From assembly GCA_964035545.1 (NCBI GenBank), contig OZ037772.1, positions 7,813,889-7,869,888 of the forward strand: a stretch of 56,000 nt of DNA. Direction: 5' to 3'. The DNA is from Bugula neritina (lineage: Eukaryota; Bryozoa; Gymnolaemata; Cheilostomatida; Bugulidae). Under the pieces are notes generated by a model. That model ran no database searches. It saw nothing but the letters and a program-made list of their open reading frames with translations, and was not told the DNA's origin. Shown here in pieces: positions 1 through 12,067 of this stretch (position 1 is the stretch's first letter; each line of letters opens with the position of its first letter). A program made the position numbers and the translations under genes.

Positions 1-29
1 AACTCCAACTAGATTGACAATCAGCATAC

Positions 30-201
<172 letters not shown>

Positions 202-442
202 GAAACAACTATAGTATTTTAATAACTCCTGAATTGATGTTTCATGACAATAGCTTTAGCCCTAGCCCTAAGCTTAGCTTGATGAGATACCGAGGGAGCA
301 ATGCATTATATATACACGGATGTACATAGTGTAACAATGTACATTATTATTTGTTAACATTTATTTTGAAAGTGAAAATTTTTAAAATTTCCGGACTTTG
401 ATTATGTGTCAAATTACTTGAAGAACACTAAGAATAACCTAC

Positions 443-1940
443 CGGAATATTTCAACTCATAAACTGACGCGTCTCCTAGAATAAGAATTGTAGATGAATT
501 TCTAGATATGAATAGTTGTCTGGGATATCGTATTCGGCACATCGAGATTGAACCATTAACGTCTATAAAATGCTTTGTTTGAGGAATACATATTGATGAT
601 ATTGAAGAGGTAATTAAGTTGACCAATCGTACAACATGGTTTTTGTAATCAGCGAATAGAAATGTGTTGTTGTCCAATAATAGTGAATATCGTGCAAGGT
701 CAAGTTTTGCTCTGTAGAGTGTCCCATCATTGTGTCCAATGCCAGAAATTATATTTTCAAATGGACTTTTCCACTCTGTTGATACCCGAACTATTTCAGA
801 GTCAGCACTGAAATACACGTACTCACCATAAGGGTCAAAAGTCAAGGCATTAATATTTTTATTCAGTTCAAAAACGGTTCGAACGTGCCAGACTGAATCA
901 CTCCGAACCAAGCATCTCAGACTGTCTTCTTTATTATCAAAAAAATAAATAGTCGTTTCAGCCGGTAATCGTTTAACCAAATTTATCGGGTAGCCAATTT
1001 TTGCTTCGGCTATTGAACCATCTTTTACGGATGAGTCATCACATTTCCCGGTGACTATACTGGTTTTATTTGTGGTTCGTTTTACTGATCTAATGCAACC
1101 GTAAGTGTGATCAGCAAACCACGTAACTTTTGCATTCATTGGATTTGCAATAATTCCAGTGACGAATCCTAACCTAGCTGAACCCCTTGTACCCTCATAT
1201 AGTCCTGGGGACGCTGGAAAACCACATATTAGGTGACATTTTCTAAAGTCTCCAGTAGTACAAATAGCGTATCCAATGACCACCAAATAGTTCCCTTTGA
1301 TATATTCGTCTTCAGTCATATATCGTAGTTGAGCGTTGTATTTGCTTAGCGTTGACCAAGAAGTCATGTTACCAAACTCAATGCTGAAAAAATTGGTAAA
1401 GAATCAAAAACAAACAAATAGCAAGGGCATGAGTAAAATAACATTACTAAAAGTTTTTTGACCATTCAGAAAATTTAAATTGTGATGAAGCTATTTACTA
1501 AGAAATAAACATGAAAGTTTATTTGTAATTAGACAAAAATCCTTGATATTTCAGCTGTATTCACGAAATTTTTATTAGTTCAATGCGAGAAACTATATAT
1601 ACCTTATAACAGGTAAATTGTGAGACTAGTTAAATGCTAGAGATAGTGGTTATGTACTTATTCAAGTAAAATGACCCCTGGATACATTATATATCAACAT
1701 GATTATCTAATACTTTGTAGAATTACCTGTCTGTTGTTGCTATGTGCTGAACTGCTCCTTCAGTCACAAACAAATGCATTTTAACCTAAAAAAAATTCAA
1801 TCAATAATTATACATGGTGAAAAGGTTACACAATTCAGCAACTTCAAGGTCGTATGCCTGATGTTAAATAATAAATCTATATTCTAACTTACACTTACAT
1901 AAAACATCAGAATAGCCACTGTGCATATTTTATTATTCAT
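443..1940 (-). CDS. P1: NHL-like propeller receptor, 5' part (runs off left edge)
   Basis: Partial gene read on the minus strand. Exons: 1899-1940 (start ATG, MNNKICTVAILMFY; a second GT donor 6 nt further would end at 1893), 1727-1785, and 443-1383. Junction phases 0, 2 and 1 match the other eight copies. Exon 3 ends at a TATTCCG/gtaggt donor. The first 347 residues are a hydrophobic signal peptide, a first strand ([12 protein letters not shown]) and a six-repeat propeller with the family landmarks SGIGHNDG, FADYKNHVVR and the Cys pairs near CIRS/TGKC and SICIPQ/SMCRI. It has extra cysteines in the first repeat (residues in AICTTGDFRKCHLIC). The anchoring exons lie beyond position 1, so its tail class is unknown; it carries the LRC cysteine otherwise found only in transmembrane members, which suggests that class. 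Role inferred: cell-surface recognition. Confidence 0.8.
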
Positions 1941-2040
1941 GACCAAATTGGTTCGACATTTATTTGATAAAAAGTATTTCGTTGTTTCTAAAACTTTATA
2001 ACTAGCATCAAAAATGTTAATCATTCAAAGTATTTCACTA

Positions 2041-2042
<2 letters not shown>

Positions 2043-2109
<67 letters not shown>

Positions 2110-2120
2110 TAATATATATA

Positions 2121-2201
<81 letters not shown>

Positions 2202-2220
2202 TAATAATATATATAATATA
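2043..2220. repeat. (TA)n microsatellite, interrupted
   Basis: TA array broken by TAATA steps, lying directly left of the inverted copy of P1 exon 2. Together with the next array it brackets that copy. Confidence 0.97.
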
Positions 2221-2474
<254 letters not shown>

Positions 2475-3634
2475 AAGATTACTAAAACCGTTCAACTTGT
2501 CATTATTTGCAATATTTATAAATCATTCAAAAATTTTGCACTAGAGTATAAAGTAAGTTTTTCTCATAAAAAGTTTTCCGCCTCTGAATCAATAAAACTT
2601 TATTGTAAGTATGTCTATTTTTACTTTATTTTTTCAGAACAATTTTTTATTATCTGTATAAAAACAACAAAATTATAATTATTTAGAGATCATGGCTAGT
2701 TCTACACTTTTTTGATAAAACAACCAACAACATTTGTAGATGTAGTATATGAGTCAGTACTGTATATTAATTAAAAAGCATTAAAATCTAAAGTTGTATT
2801 AATTTATTTAAAAAAGCAGAATAAAATTCAAAACCCACTGCAAAATCTGATTCTTTCAGTGACATCAAGTTTTATGAGAACATAATGTAATTTTAAAAAG
2901 TAATTTAGCTGTATATACAGTTCAATAGGAGATTGCTTATTTACATCAACCTGCAGTTTTATCAAATTGAATTGGTAAATTGAAGTTATTAAAGTAGTGA
3001 ATCCATATAGGCTAGTAGTAAAGTAGTAGTAAAGTAGTAAATTTATATACTACGCCAGCAGTCAGGTAGATAAGCTCACAATTCAAAGGCCACAGGTCAA
3101 AGGTCACACATACAGCGAAATAATATACATTTTTAAAAGCATAATCAGTTTATTATCATACATATAGCACAGAGATGGACAACTAGGTTCACAGATGAAA
3201 ATATTTAGCTTGTTTGCAAAATATGTGATTTTCTGCATTTTACCAAAACTGTGTCATCACCTGTAGCAATTGAACTTGCTCTTCCTGAAGCAAATAGTGA
3301 ATAATCTAGAATAGAATAAAGATATAAGTTTGCAAGTATTTTAATATATGGTCATAACTTTGTAACTTGTAAATTTAATTCTCAGTAGTTTATTATAGTG
3401 AATAGTCCGTTTGTATGTCTACAGTTCAAAGCCTCTTTTGATGTGTGATTAATAATATTAGAGTGTTTTTCAGGTTGTACGTCATGTATAAAAAATTGCT
3501 ATGTTAAACTGAAAAGGCAAAATCAAGTTTTTTGTTTATAATTACCCATGCCAACTTTACAAAAGTTTTGATTCTGTTTCATATGCTTGAGTGTTTTCTT
3601 TTAAATGAAACAATTTACTTACACTAACAACTGG

Positions 3635-5866
3635 TTATTTTTTTTTATTTCCTGATCGATTCTTTTTCTTATTTTTGTGCGATTTTTTTTCTAAAATAGT
3701 AGATGGTTGCATATTATAAGTGCTACATATCAAGAGAAAAAAAATTATAGATAATATACAACAATTGATATATTGTTATACTTACGCAACAAACTACTTC
3801 TAGATGTACAAGCATACAATGCAAAATAATAATATACAGCCACCGATTTATATATCAGTGTTACTTTTCACACAATATTAGATTGTGAATGTACAAGAAA
3901 TATGGAAAGAAGACTTTCAGTTTTAAAAATATATGAGTGGAGTATAAACGTTATGACTCATATAGCTCGCTTAACTGCGTTTTCCCAGAAGGTTTACTTA
4001 CTTGGTTTAACCAACTCGTTTACAATTGCATCCAAATCACTCTTGTCCTTGTATGATTGAGGCCACACAGAGCTCGGGTCATCACCTACAAAATGTACAT
4101 ATATAGACGTTAGTAATAAAATTGTATATTATGGTATAAGATCTACGTTGACCATTATATTTTGTATGATTACAGCATGAAATGTATGGTATAGCTAAGC
4201 ATTTGTTACCAAATTAAAATCTATGATAGTGCGCTTATAAACTAAGCCAGTTTAAATGCTCACCAAAAGGAACTGTGACTGGCTTTACATGATCATTGAT
4301 GTTATGGGTAGGTGGAGACACAAGAACTTCGTCTATATAAGGAAATACATACATAGATTATTAAACTTAGTAAATTAACCATTTTTCTTAAAAATATGCA
4401 ACAGATTATAAATAGATTATTTAAAATAAGAAGTGGACCATTTTACTTTATGTATATCAACAAATTATGACTAGAAATTAAAGTTAAAGCAGGTAAAATA
4501 CCATTATTTTAACTTTATTTGTATACGCATAGTAGTTAAGGAATTATTCCAGGCTTAATACAAAAACTGCTGTATAAACTGAATTGTTGTAAAAACTCAC
4601 CATACAACATCGTCGCTGGTTCGCCATCAATGAAATCATTGGCGTGTTGAGAGACAGGAGGTGGGTCTACACAAATATATAAATGAATAATAAAATAATA
4701 AATGAATAAAGCTCAGAAACGTAACTAATGCCTATCCTTGTTTAGCTAGAAGAATTTTTTACAAAGTTATTTTTATAAGGCACAGAAGCAATTATTGCTA
4801 AATGCTTTTTCTAACATTGCTATGATGCCATTTACAAATAATTAATTTCATGACTTTGGCTTTATCCCTTAAAACATGGCTGCTCCCTGATAAATCAAAA
4901 TCTGAAAGCCATAACCTATTGTGAAATCAAAGACTTCTAAACCTCATCAATTATCAAGTGTCAATTTTAAAAAAGACTATAGCTGATTAAGAGTTCAACA
5001 AACCAAGTCCTACTATATTCAAACTCTGTTTCTTGCACTCACAAAACGTAAGATTTAACATTATGGGATCAATCGTTATTGGAGATTGTTATTATTTTGT
5101 TCTATGTCTAGTCTCTCTATTCTTCAACAATGTGCTAAGCTGTAGCTATGCAGTTTTTTTAAAAGTCGTTATTTATAATTACTAGAAGGAACCATCATGA
5201 GTGTTTACTCTTTTTCACAGCCTAATTCAACACAGGTAAATATTGCAAATAGCATGTGATTTCATTACAACTCTAATAATTTTTATAGTGATCAGTCATC
5301 CCAATATATCAGAAAATTTTATTAGTAAATTGTAGCATTAAGAGTTTTACAGATTCAATACTACTACTAGGAAAGATTTTTTTAGTCAGACTTGAAATTG
5401 CAGCTCAGCAATTTACTTTTTTCTAAGCCTAGGGCCACACGGTGCGTATTTTCGCATGGAAAATTGAAATCACAAGTAGCAAAGGTGTCCACTGTAGCGT
5501 CAGTGATGCGTGATAAACAAAGCTTTCATTTTTAAATCGCACTCGCTTTCAATAGAACGCAATTTACTGGAATGTAGCACTAAATTAAAGAAATTGGGCT
5601 CGCTGAATAGCTACCAGCCAATTAGGTGACGATGACAGAGACGATTCGCACTTGTCGCTCAACATTTTCAACGCAAGTGCGAACGTTTTCTCAACGCGCA
5701 CAGTGGACACCTTTCCTACTTGTGATTTCGATTTTCGCATGCGAAAATACGCACCGTGTGGCCCTAGGCTTAATAAACCTATTTTAAGAACTTACATAAA
5801 GGGTGTAGCTGTGTGTTAAACTCCATAACATAACTGGTGGCTGGAAGCATTGCAGGGCGAGCTAGA

Positions 5867-5936
<70 letters not shown>

Positions 5937-7044
5937 TATATAAGCATAGACAAATGAAAGTAACTCTTTATTATAGATTAGTTATCAGCTATACCATGTG
6001 AGTCTTCGTGTGTCGGTGCAGTACGTGTGTATGTGTCTGTGTGGTGTGGTGTAGTGTGGTGTGTGCGTGTGTGTGTGTATTGCAAACACATTTTAGTACT
6101 GCTAAAATGATACAACTTATGCACCTATACTTTGTGCATACTTCAGTAAAAAGAGTATTTTTGACTAGAAGCCTACCTTTCAAAAATGATCTCTTTACTG
6201 CACAAAATAGACACGTCACTAAAAATCCTACACCAAGCACGCTTGCGATTACAACACCCATTATTTCATATTGATCCCTCTCCTTAGATCTCTTCGATAG
6301 ATCATCAATAATTCTTTGTAGTTCGTAGCAGTCGTCATCTGTAATATTGGCCTCTCCGCCTGTATAGAGTATACACAACTGATTCTTACATGCTCACTTA
6401 ACTTCTTTGACAGCTTGTAATTGAAAATAATTCAGAATAACTGATGGCAATATATCTATGACAAAATATTATAAGGATTAACATCCTGTATTTTACAGAT
6501 CAACTACTTGGGTCGTATGTTATTTTGATTTACATAAAAATTTTCAGTAAATTACCAGGTATTTTGATAGGCTCTGAACTTGTAGTGAAAATAGGGCTCC
6601 AGCTGGTTGTACTACTAGTTTCAAAGTTCACTGTTGTTGGAGTTGGTGTTGTTTGCTTGCTGGTCCTAATAGTTACAGTAGTACTAGCTGTGGTTGAAGT
6701 TGGAATATTTGTTGTATTTGTACTTGGAGTACTTGTTATAGTTGTAGTACTAGTAGGAGCAGCAGTACTAGTAGTAGTGGGAGTACTAGTAGTAGTAGGA
6801 GGTGCAGTTGTTCTAACAATCTCTGAAAATACACGCATACCTAAAGATCCTATACCAGGTGAGAAAATTTTGTAGGATGATGTTAGAATGTCAAATGACT
6901 AGCTAGGTATCTTTCTGTCAATGTTTTTGTCTGTCTGTCTGTCTCTGTCTGTCTCTGTATGTCTGTCTCTGTCTGTCTGTTTCTGTCTGTCCGTCTGTCT
7001 CTGTCTGTATGTCTCCCTGTCTGTTTGTTAATTGTATGTCTAAC

Positions 7045-7075
<31 letters not shown>

Positions 7076-7184
7076 GTCTGTATGTCTGTCTACATGTTTG
7101 TCTGTCTGTCTGTCTCTGTCTGTCTGTTTCTGTCCGTCTGTCTCTGTCTGTATGTCTGTCTGCATGTCTGTCTACATGTCTGTT

Positions 7185-7217
<33 letters not shown>

Positions 7218-9192
7218 CTGTCTGTCTGTCTGTCTCTGTCTGTCTGTCTCTGTCTGTCCGTCTGTCTCTGTCTGTATGTCTCCCTGTCTGTATGTCTCTG
7301 TGTCTGTATGTTAATTGTATGTCTAACTGTCTGTCTGTCTCTGTCTGTCTGTCTCTGTTTGTCCGTTTGTATGTCTGTCTGTATGTATGTTTGTCTGTTT
7401 GTCTGTATGCCTGTCTGCATGTCTGTCTGTCTCTCTGTCTGTCTACATGTCTGTCTGTCTGTCTGTTTGCCTGTCTTTTTCGTCTGCTACCTACCTACTA
7501 ATCTATCAGTTTAGCTATCATAGTTTGTTAGTCATTCGTTTATTTCTATTCGAGTTTATTATAAAACCAATAGAAACTGTTTCTGTGTATAAATAAAGTT
7601 TACCTATTTAGCATATTACCAAACCACAAACCTAGCTATGATAGAACAGTTTTATAAGCCAATAAATTTTATTGCTACAAACTCTCTACAAAGAAGAGTT
7701 TTTAGGTTTTTACTAAACAATCAAGGTATAAAACCTACCAGAATATTTGAGTCCATATATTGCATACAACCCATGGAAGTAAAGCATCGATGAATTTCTA
7801 GATATAGCAAATTGCTTAGGATGTTCAATATAACAGTAATCAAAATCACCCTCTCGGGTTCTAAGATTGTCTTTTTGGGCGCGGCATAATGATGATACAA
7901 AAGATTTATGCAAATCGAAAACTCGTAAGACATTATAGCCATAATCGGCCAATATAAAGGTGTTGTTGTCTATGAAAAACAAAGAACGAGGCTCTTCTAC
8001 TCTTGCCAAGCTCAAGTCGCCGTCAGTCTGTCCAGCACCAGAAACAAACTTCTCAGATAAGGATTTCCAAGTTGTAGATACTCGGAGAATGCCTGATGGA
8101 TGTGTGAAGTAGATGAACTCCCCATGAGGATCAAATCTCATGCCATTAATATTTTTGTTCACATAAAATAAAGTGCGGATGTACCAGGTTGATCCAATTT
8201 TAAGCATGCACCTGAGAATGTGGACCCTACTTTCGTAAAAATAAACAGTGCCTTTATCTGTTGGCGTAGTAGTCATTCCAAATGGGTAAGCAACTCCTGC
8301 ATAAGAAAAGCTACCATCTTGTACAACATCCATTGAACAATATCCAGCAAGACCACTAGTTATATTGTTTCTTCGACTGATGGTTCTAAAGCAATTGTTA
8401 TCTTGATCGGATACCCATATATGATCATTGCTAACCGGGTTTGCAACTATTCCATTGATATAACCAAACCTTGCACTATTCCTTGCACCATTTGTGTACC
8501 CTGATGCACCTGCAATACCGGCTATTCGATCAATCTTTCTAAAGTCTCGAGTAGTGAGGATAGAGTAGCCAATCACAAGCAAGAAGTTTCCTGTGATGTA
8601 ATCATCAGGACCAATAAAACGGATTTCATGACCATTGCTACGTCCTTGATACAAAAGCGTAACATGTTCAAACCGGACACTGAAATTATAAAAAAAACCA
8701 TTCACGCATACATAATACTAATTTTGGTACAATAAAAACTTCCTTAAAAAATGTTTCGTTTGCAGCAAACATGAAGAAGAATGCCTTTGACCAGTTATGC
8801 AGCCCTAAACCTTCTACACATGACAATATAATAAATATAATATAATAAATATATATAATAAAAACAATATAATAAACATAATATATATAATAAATATATA
8901 CCTGTCAGTTTTTCTATGGTAGTCAAAATAAATTCCATCGTTTGTGCACAAATGTAGTTTTACCTAAAACATATTTTTCTCAAGTTTGTTATCTTGTCCC
9001 CTATTTATAATAATTGATTTAATTTTGTAATAGTACACTTTTTAAAGAATTTTAGCAATTTTTTACATTATAAAGTTGACTGTCCAACAATACTCAAAAT
9101 GTTTTAGATTAATTTTTTGCTGATCAGTGTCTTAAAGTAAAACATGAACTTACACACATGAATATAGCTGCAGTGCCTATTGCAAAATGCAT
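3635..9192 (-). CDS. P2: propeller receptor with mucin-like stalk, TM helix and unique long tail
   Basis: Ten exons, 610 residues: 9154-9192, 8902-8963, 7739-8679, 6556-6822, 6177-6359, 5796-5861, 4601-4666, 4264-4332, 4002-4085, 3635-3690. Signal peptide [13 protein letters not shown]; propeller about 34-347; Thr/Ser/Pro mucin-like stalk about 348-436; a short acidic and basic stretch with one Cys (about 439-465); TM helix about 469-492 ([20 protein letters not shown]). The cytoplasmic tail is about 115 residues with Tyr motifs SYVMEF (Y508), a Y520-PPPV proline run and LYDEV (Y541), and ends in a Lys-rich tract and a TAA. Four tail exons are symmetric phase 1-1 modules of 66, 66, 69 and 84 nt. 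The ectodomain is clearly homologous to its neighbours, but this tail is not the YSSF/YASL type; only the Lys-rich exon recalls exon 7 of P6-P9. SH2-type binding at YDEV is plausible inference. The small tail exons rest on frame, phase and splice consensus only; further 3' exons could exist. Confidence 0.72.
4770..4895 (-). mobile_element. Degenerate SINE fragment
   Basis: The stretch with AGGCACAGAAGCAATTATTG, CTAACATTGC and ATGGCTGCTCC matches in order the landmarks of the tRNA-derived SINE at 33099-33283, but the tRNA-like head is largely lost. It lies in the P2 intron between exons 6 and 7. Confidence 0.5.
5424..5772. mobile_element. Palindromic MITE, copy 1
   Basis: About 349 bases with long terminal inverted repeats: the left end TAAGCCTAGGGCCACACGGT is mirrored at the right end, and the match continues through GCGTATTTTCGCATG and CACAAGTAG...GTGTCCACTG. 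There is no coding capacity, as expected for a MITE. A second copy is at 49416-49731. It lies in the P2 intron between exons 6 and 7. I could not settle the target-site duplication or superfamily. Confidence 0.8.
5869..5932. repeat. (TA)n microsatellite next to a splice acceptor
   Basis: TA array of about 64 bases that, on the minus strand, runs to within about 8 nt of the acceptor of P2 exon 6 (exon start 5861), leaving only TTCTCTAG as a pyrimidine tract. Confidence 0.95.
6915..7483. repeat. (CTGT)n minisatellite-like array
   Basis: Several hundred bases of CTGT units with CTCTGT, ATGT and longer higher-order variants, in the P2 intron between the propeller exon and the mucin-stalk exon. 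Open frames rich in Cys, Leu, Ser and Val across it are repeat artefacts. Confidence 0.95.
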
Positions 9193-12067
9193 GATAAGCT
9201 GGGTATCAATTCACAAAACATTTTTTTTTACTTTTCTTGTAAATGGGCAGACAATAATTTTAAAAAATTTCAACAATTTTAATAATGTAAAGCATTTCAC
9301 ATTTTGAACAACAAATATCTCTACATCATAACAAAATTTCTGAGGTATGCCACATATTATATAATATGTAAGAATTGCCATCACTGAAACAATGTTTCTC
9401 AATTTTTTTTAATACTAAATATTACCATTAAAAGTTTAGGTATAGTATAAGTATTAGGCGTGGCGTTGGTACATAAATTTGTGATATTAGCAAGTGTTAA
9501 ACGTTTTTTGTATTACTTCCAGTTTTCAAAGTTCTTTGGATATCTTTGACAATGACTCATGCAAAATGTTCAGCTTAATTTACAAGTTATATTTTTTATT
9601 CAATTCAACAAATAAGCAAATTAATAATTTGCTATTTTATACTGCTTCAATCAATTTGGCTTATTTTTCAACAATCACTGCAAATGATATATTAAAAATG
9701 TTTGGATATAATGCTCAAAGCTAAAACAACTTTTAAATAATGTTTGATGTGGGGTAAAGTTCTTGTATACGTCCCTCAGAAAATGTTTTGCTAAGTAAGA
9801 GAATTAGGTGTGGTAGTTTTGAAATCATCAGTTGTCTAACATATTTTCTAAGCAGTACAATAGTTTTTGGTTATATGTAACCAGAAGTTACGAAAGTCAA
9901 GAGGTTTGCATTGATAATAGCACATTTATAGCTGGCACAAGTTTAATAGAATAGATAAAGCAGATTTTCATATGACGATTGCGTTGGTAGAAACAGTCTA
10001 ATCATAGTCAAATTGGCATATAGTCAGTTAGCTATATTGTTGACAGAAAAAACTACGGACCGAGCATAAGCCAAAACATTGACATTTTCCAACACCAAGT
10101 GAGCTTTTATAGCAACTTGAAGAAAAGCTATTATAATTTACTAGAGAAGACTGCACCTAAAATATGACACAACAGACAGGCATTGTGAATAATAAAGTTA
10201 TTATGTAAATGCAAAGAGCTGTTTGTACTTTATTTGTAGTTAGGATAATTAGATATAAGGCAAATGACTGCAGTACATATATAATTGCATTGTCATCAAT
10301 CATACTGCTCACAACTGTATATTCATCATTTTATTATTTTTAAAATTGTTGTTGCAATTTACATTATTTTACCAACTTAGAGCTAGTTTTTCAAGAGTTT
10401 ATGGCTGTTCAATTTACAGACTGCCTTGAAAAGTATAGTTATTTTCTATTATTGACATATTTCAGTCTTTCATGTAATTATTTGAGCAATTTGAGGGCAA
10501 CACTTGAAATACTTTATAGAAATGTTGTAAGTTTATGTAAAACTAGTTTCACAACATTTAAAAAGGCACACTGTAGTCTATCTCTCTAAAATGATGTGAC
10601 TGAAAATTGATAGGAAATGGCGAAAACTTTGACGTGATGCGTAGCTTTTTTGGATGTACCCGATAATATCTAAGCCGTAAAACTTTTGTTGTTTTAGCAT
10701 CTATAATGTTAAGTTTTTTCATACAAATACTTTTAGTGTTCTTATAATTTATAACAGTCAACAGTTTATCTTTATAATCGAAAACATGAGACTCGACTCT
10801 CATTCTGACTTTTTCGGTTTTAGAAGCTGTAAAAAGGTTTAATTTTGTCTAATTACTCAAACAATCAAATACTTGACGTTTCACAATGTTGCTGATAGTT
10901 GGCCAACCCATATTTATCTACCTCTTTCAAGCGTGAGCCTCTGATTTCAAAAAGATCACTTGAAAACTTTAAATAAGTAGGATGCTAGCTTCAAATTCAT
11001 ATATTATAGTAACAAAGCTTCACCCGCCCCATTTTGCGTGTTGGCACTCCCACTATTTGATTTGAGTAACTTACAAATTAAATATCTATTTATAATTAAT
11101 TATCTAATGATCATCTAACAAATAAAATTAGTATTTGACTTATCTTTCATTTCTGATCAAACTATTTTTTTGAAACTTGCACAAATTAGATGACAAAAAG
11201 CCATAGTTTCAGCAAGTGTTGACTGATATTTTTAGAGATTAAGTACTTTAGCAAATCAAACAATTATCGGTTTAAAAAGTCAAATAAAAAAGTTTTTATC
11301 ACTTTTTATCTGAGTTTCTGAGCTAGATAAATTAACTATAATATCTAAAGGTTGACACTTCATTTCCACACTCCAGTTTGAGATACAATTGACTAGGCTT
11401 TTATACTTTTAAAAACAACCCTCAATGTACAAAGATCAAAATTAGACATGTATAGATATATGTAATAATGCAAGAATAATTGCAAGCTAGTTGTGTGTGC
11501 GTGCAAATGTGTGAATGTGTATTTGTCTATATGCATGAGAGTGTGCGTGTATAAGTTTATGAACAAAAAAGTTTTAATGTATGATGATGATCTTTCTATA
11601 ACCGTTTTGATAAATGCTATGCATTAATAGACTGACGTTTTTAAACAATTGTCCCTGATATGTATTTTAACTCTTTGTTCTAACACTAACATTTTTCTAT
11701 AATATAACAATGATGAAATGGTTTTTTGATAAGCTCAACTAGTTTGGATTTCACTAGACTTGCTGTAATATGGCACATCTAAAAACAAACTGAGACATTT
11801 CTTCATAAATCTTCAGTCTAAATGAGCATTATCAGATTCATGTCAAATTTTAAACTTATAAAACGTTTGTTTAAACTTTTTGCTATTCTGAAGTACAATT
11901 ACTCAGTTTATTATTTTATTCTTAGAAGGTTTTACAAGAAAGTTCTGTCAGTACTCATCAGGGTTTTGGATCGAGTACTTTTGATAATTTTAAAACATTA
12001 GGATGCTCAGCAAACTTTTCTTTTGAGTTGTCAAACGTCTTTCATCAAGCAACTTATTTTATCAGGT
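9193..12067. other. Intergenic spacer P2-P3, no gene seen
   Basis: About 2.9 kb of AT-rich DNA between the start codon of P2 and the stop of P3. It holds short random open frames only (for example 9494-9724 and 10401-10589 on the plus strand) with no recognisable domain, splice structure or similarity to the array. Confidence 0.7.

Noticed and set aside
3240-3310. Possible extra P2 tail exon reading EEQVQLLQ between AG and GT
   Set aside because: It slightly resembles exon 5 of P6/P7, but its order after the Lys-rich terminal exon, its phase and its short length give no real support.
5989-6176. Extension of the P2 TM exon frame into a His/Thr-rich C-terminus
   Set aside because: A GTAGGC donor after KRSFLK joins tail exons in phase 1; the extension crosses a GT-rich repeat and has no counterpart in relatives.
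6525-6875. Plus-strand Val-rich hydrophobic frame
   Set aside because: Antisense shadow of the Thr-rich mucin stalk exon of P2 (ACN codons read as GTN on the other strand).
6959-7596. Cys/Leu/Ser/Val-rich frames that look like a repetitive secreted protein
   Set aside because: CTGT microsatellite inside a P2 intron; frames overlap in several phases.
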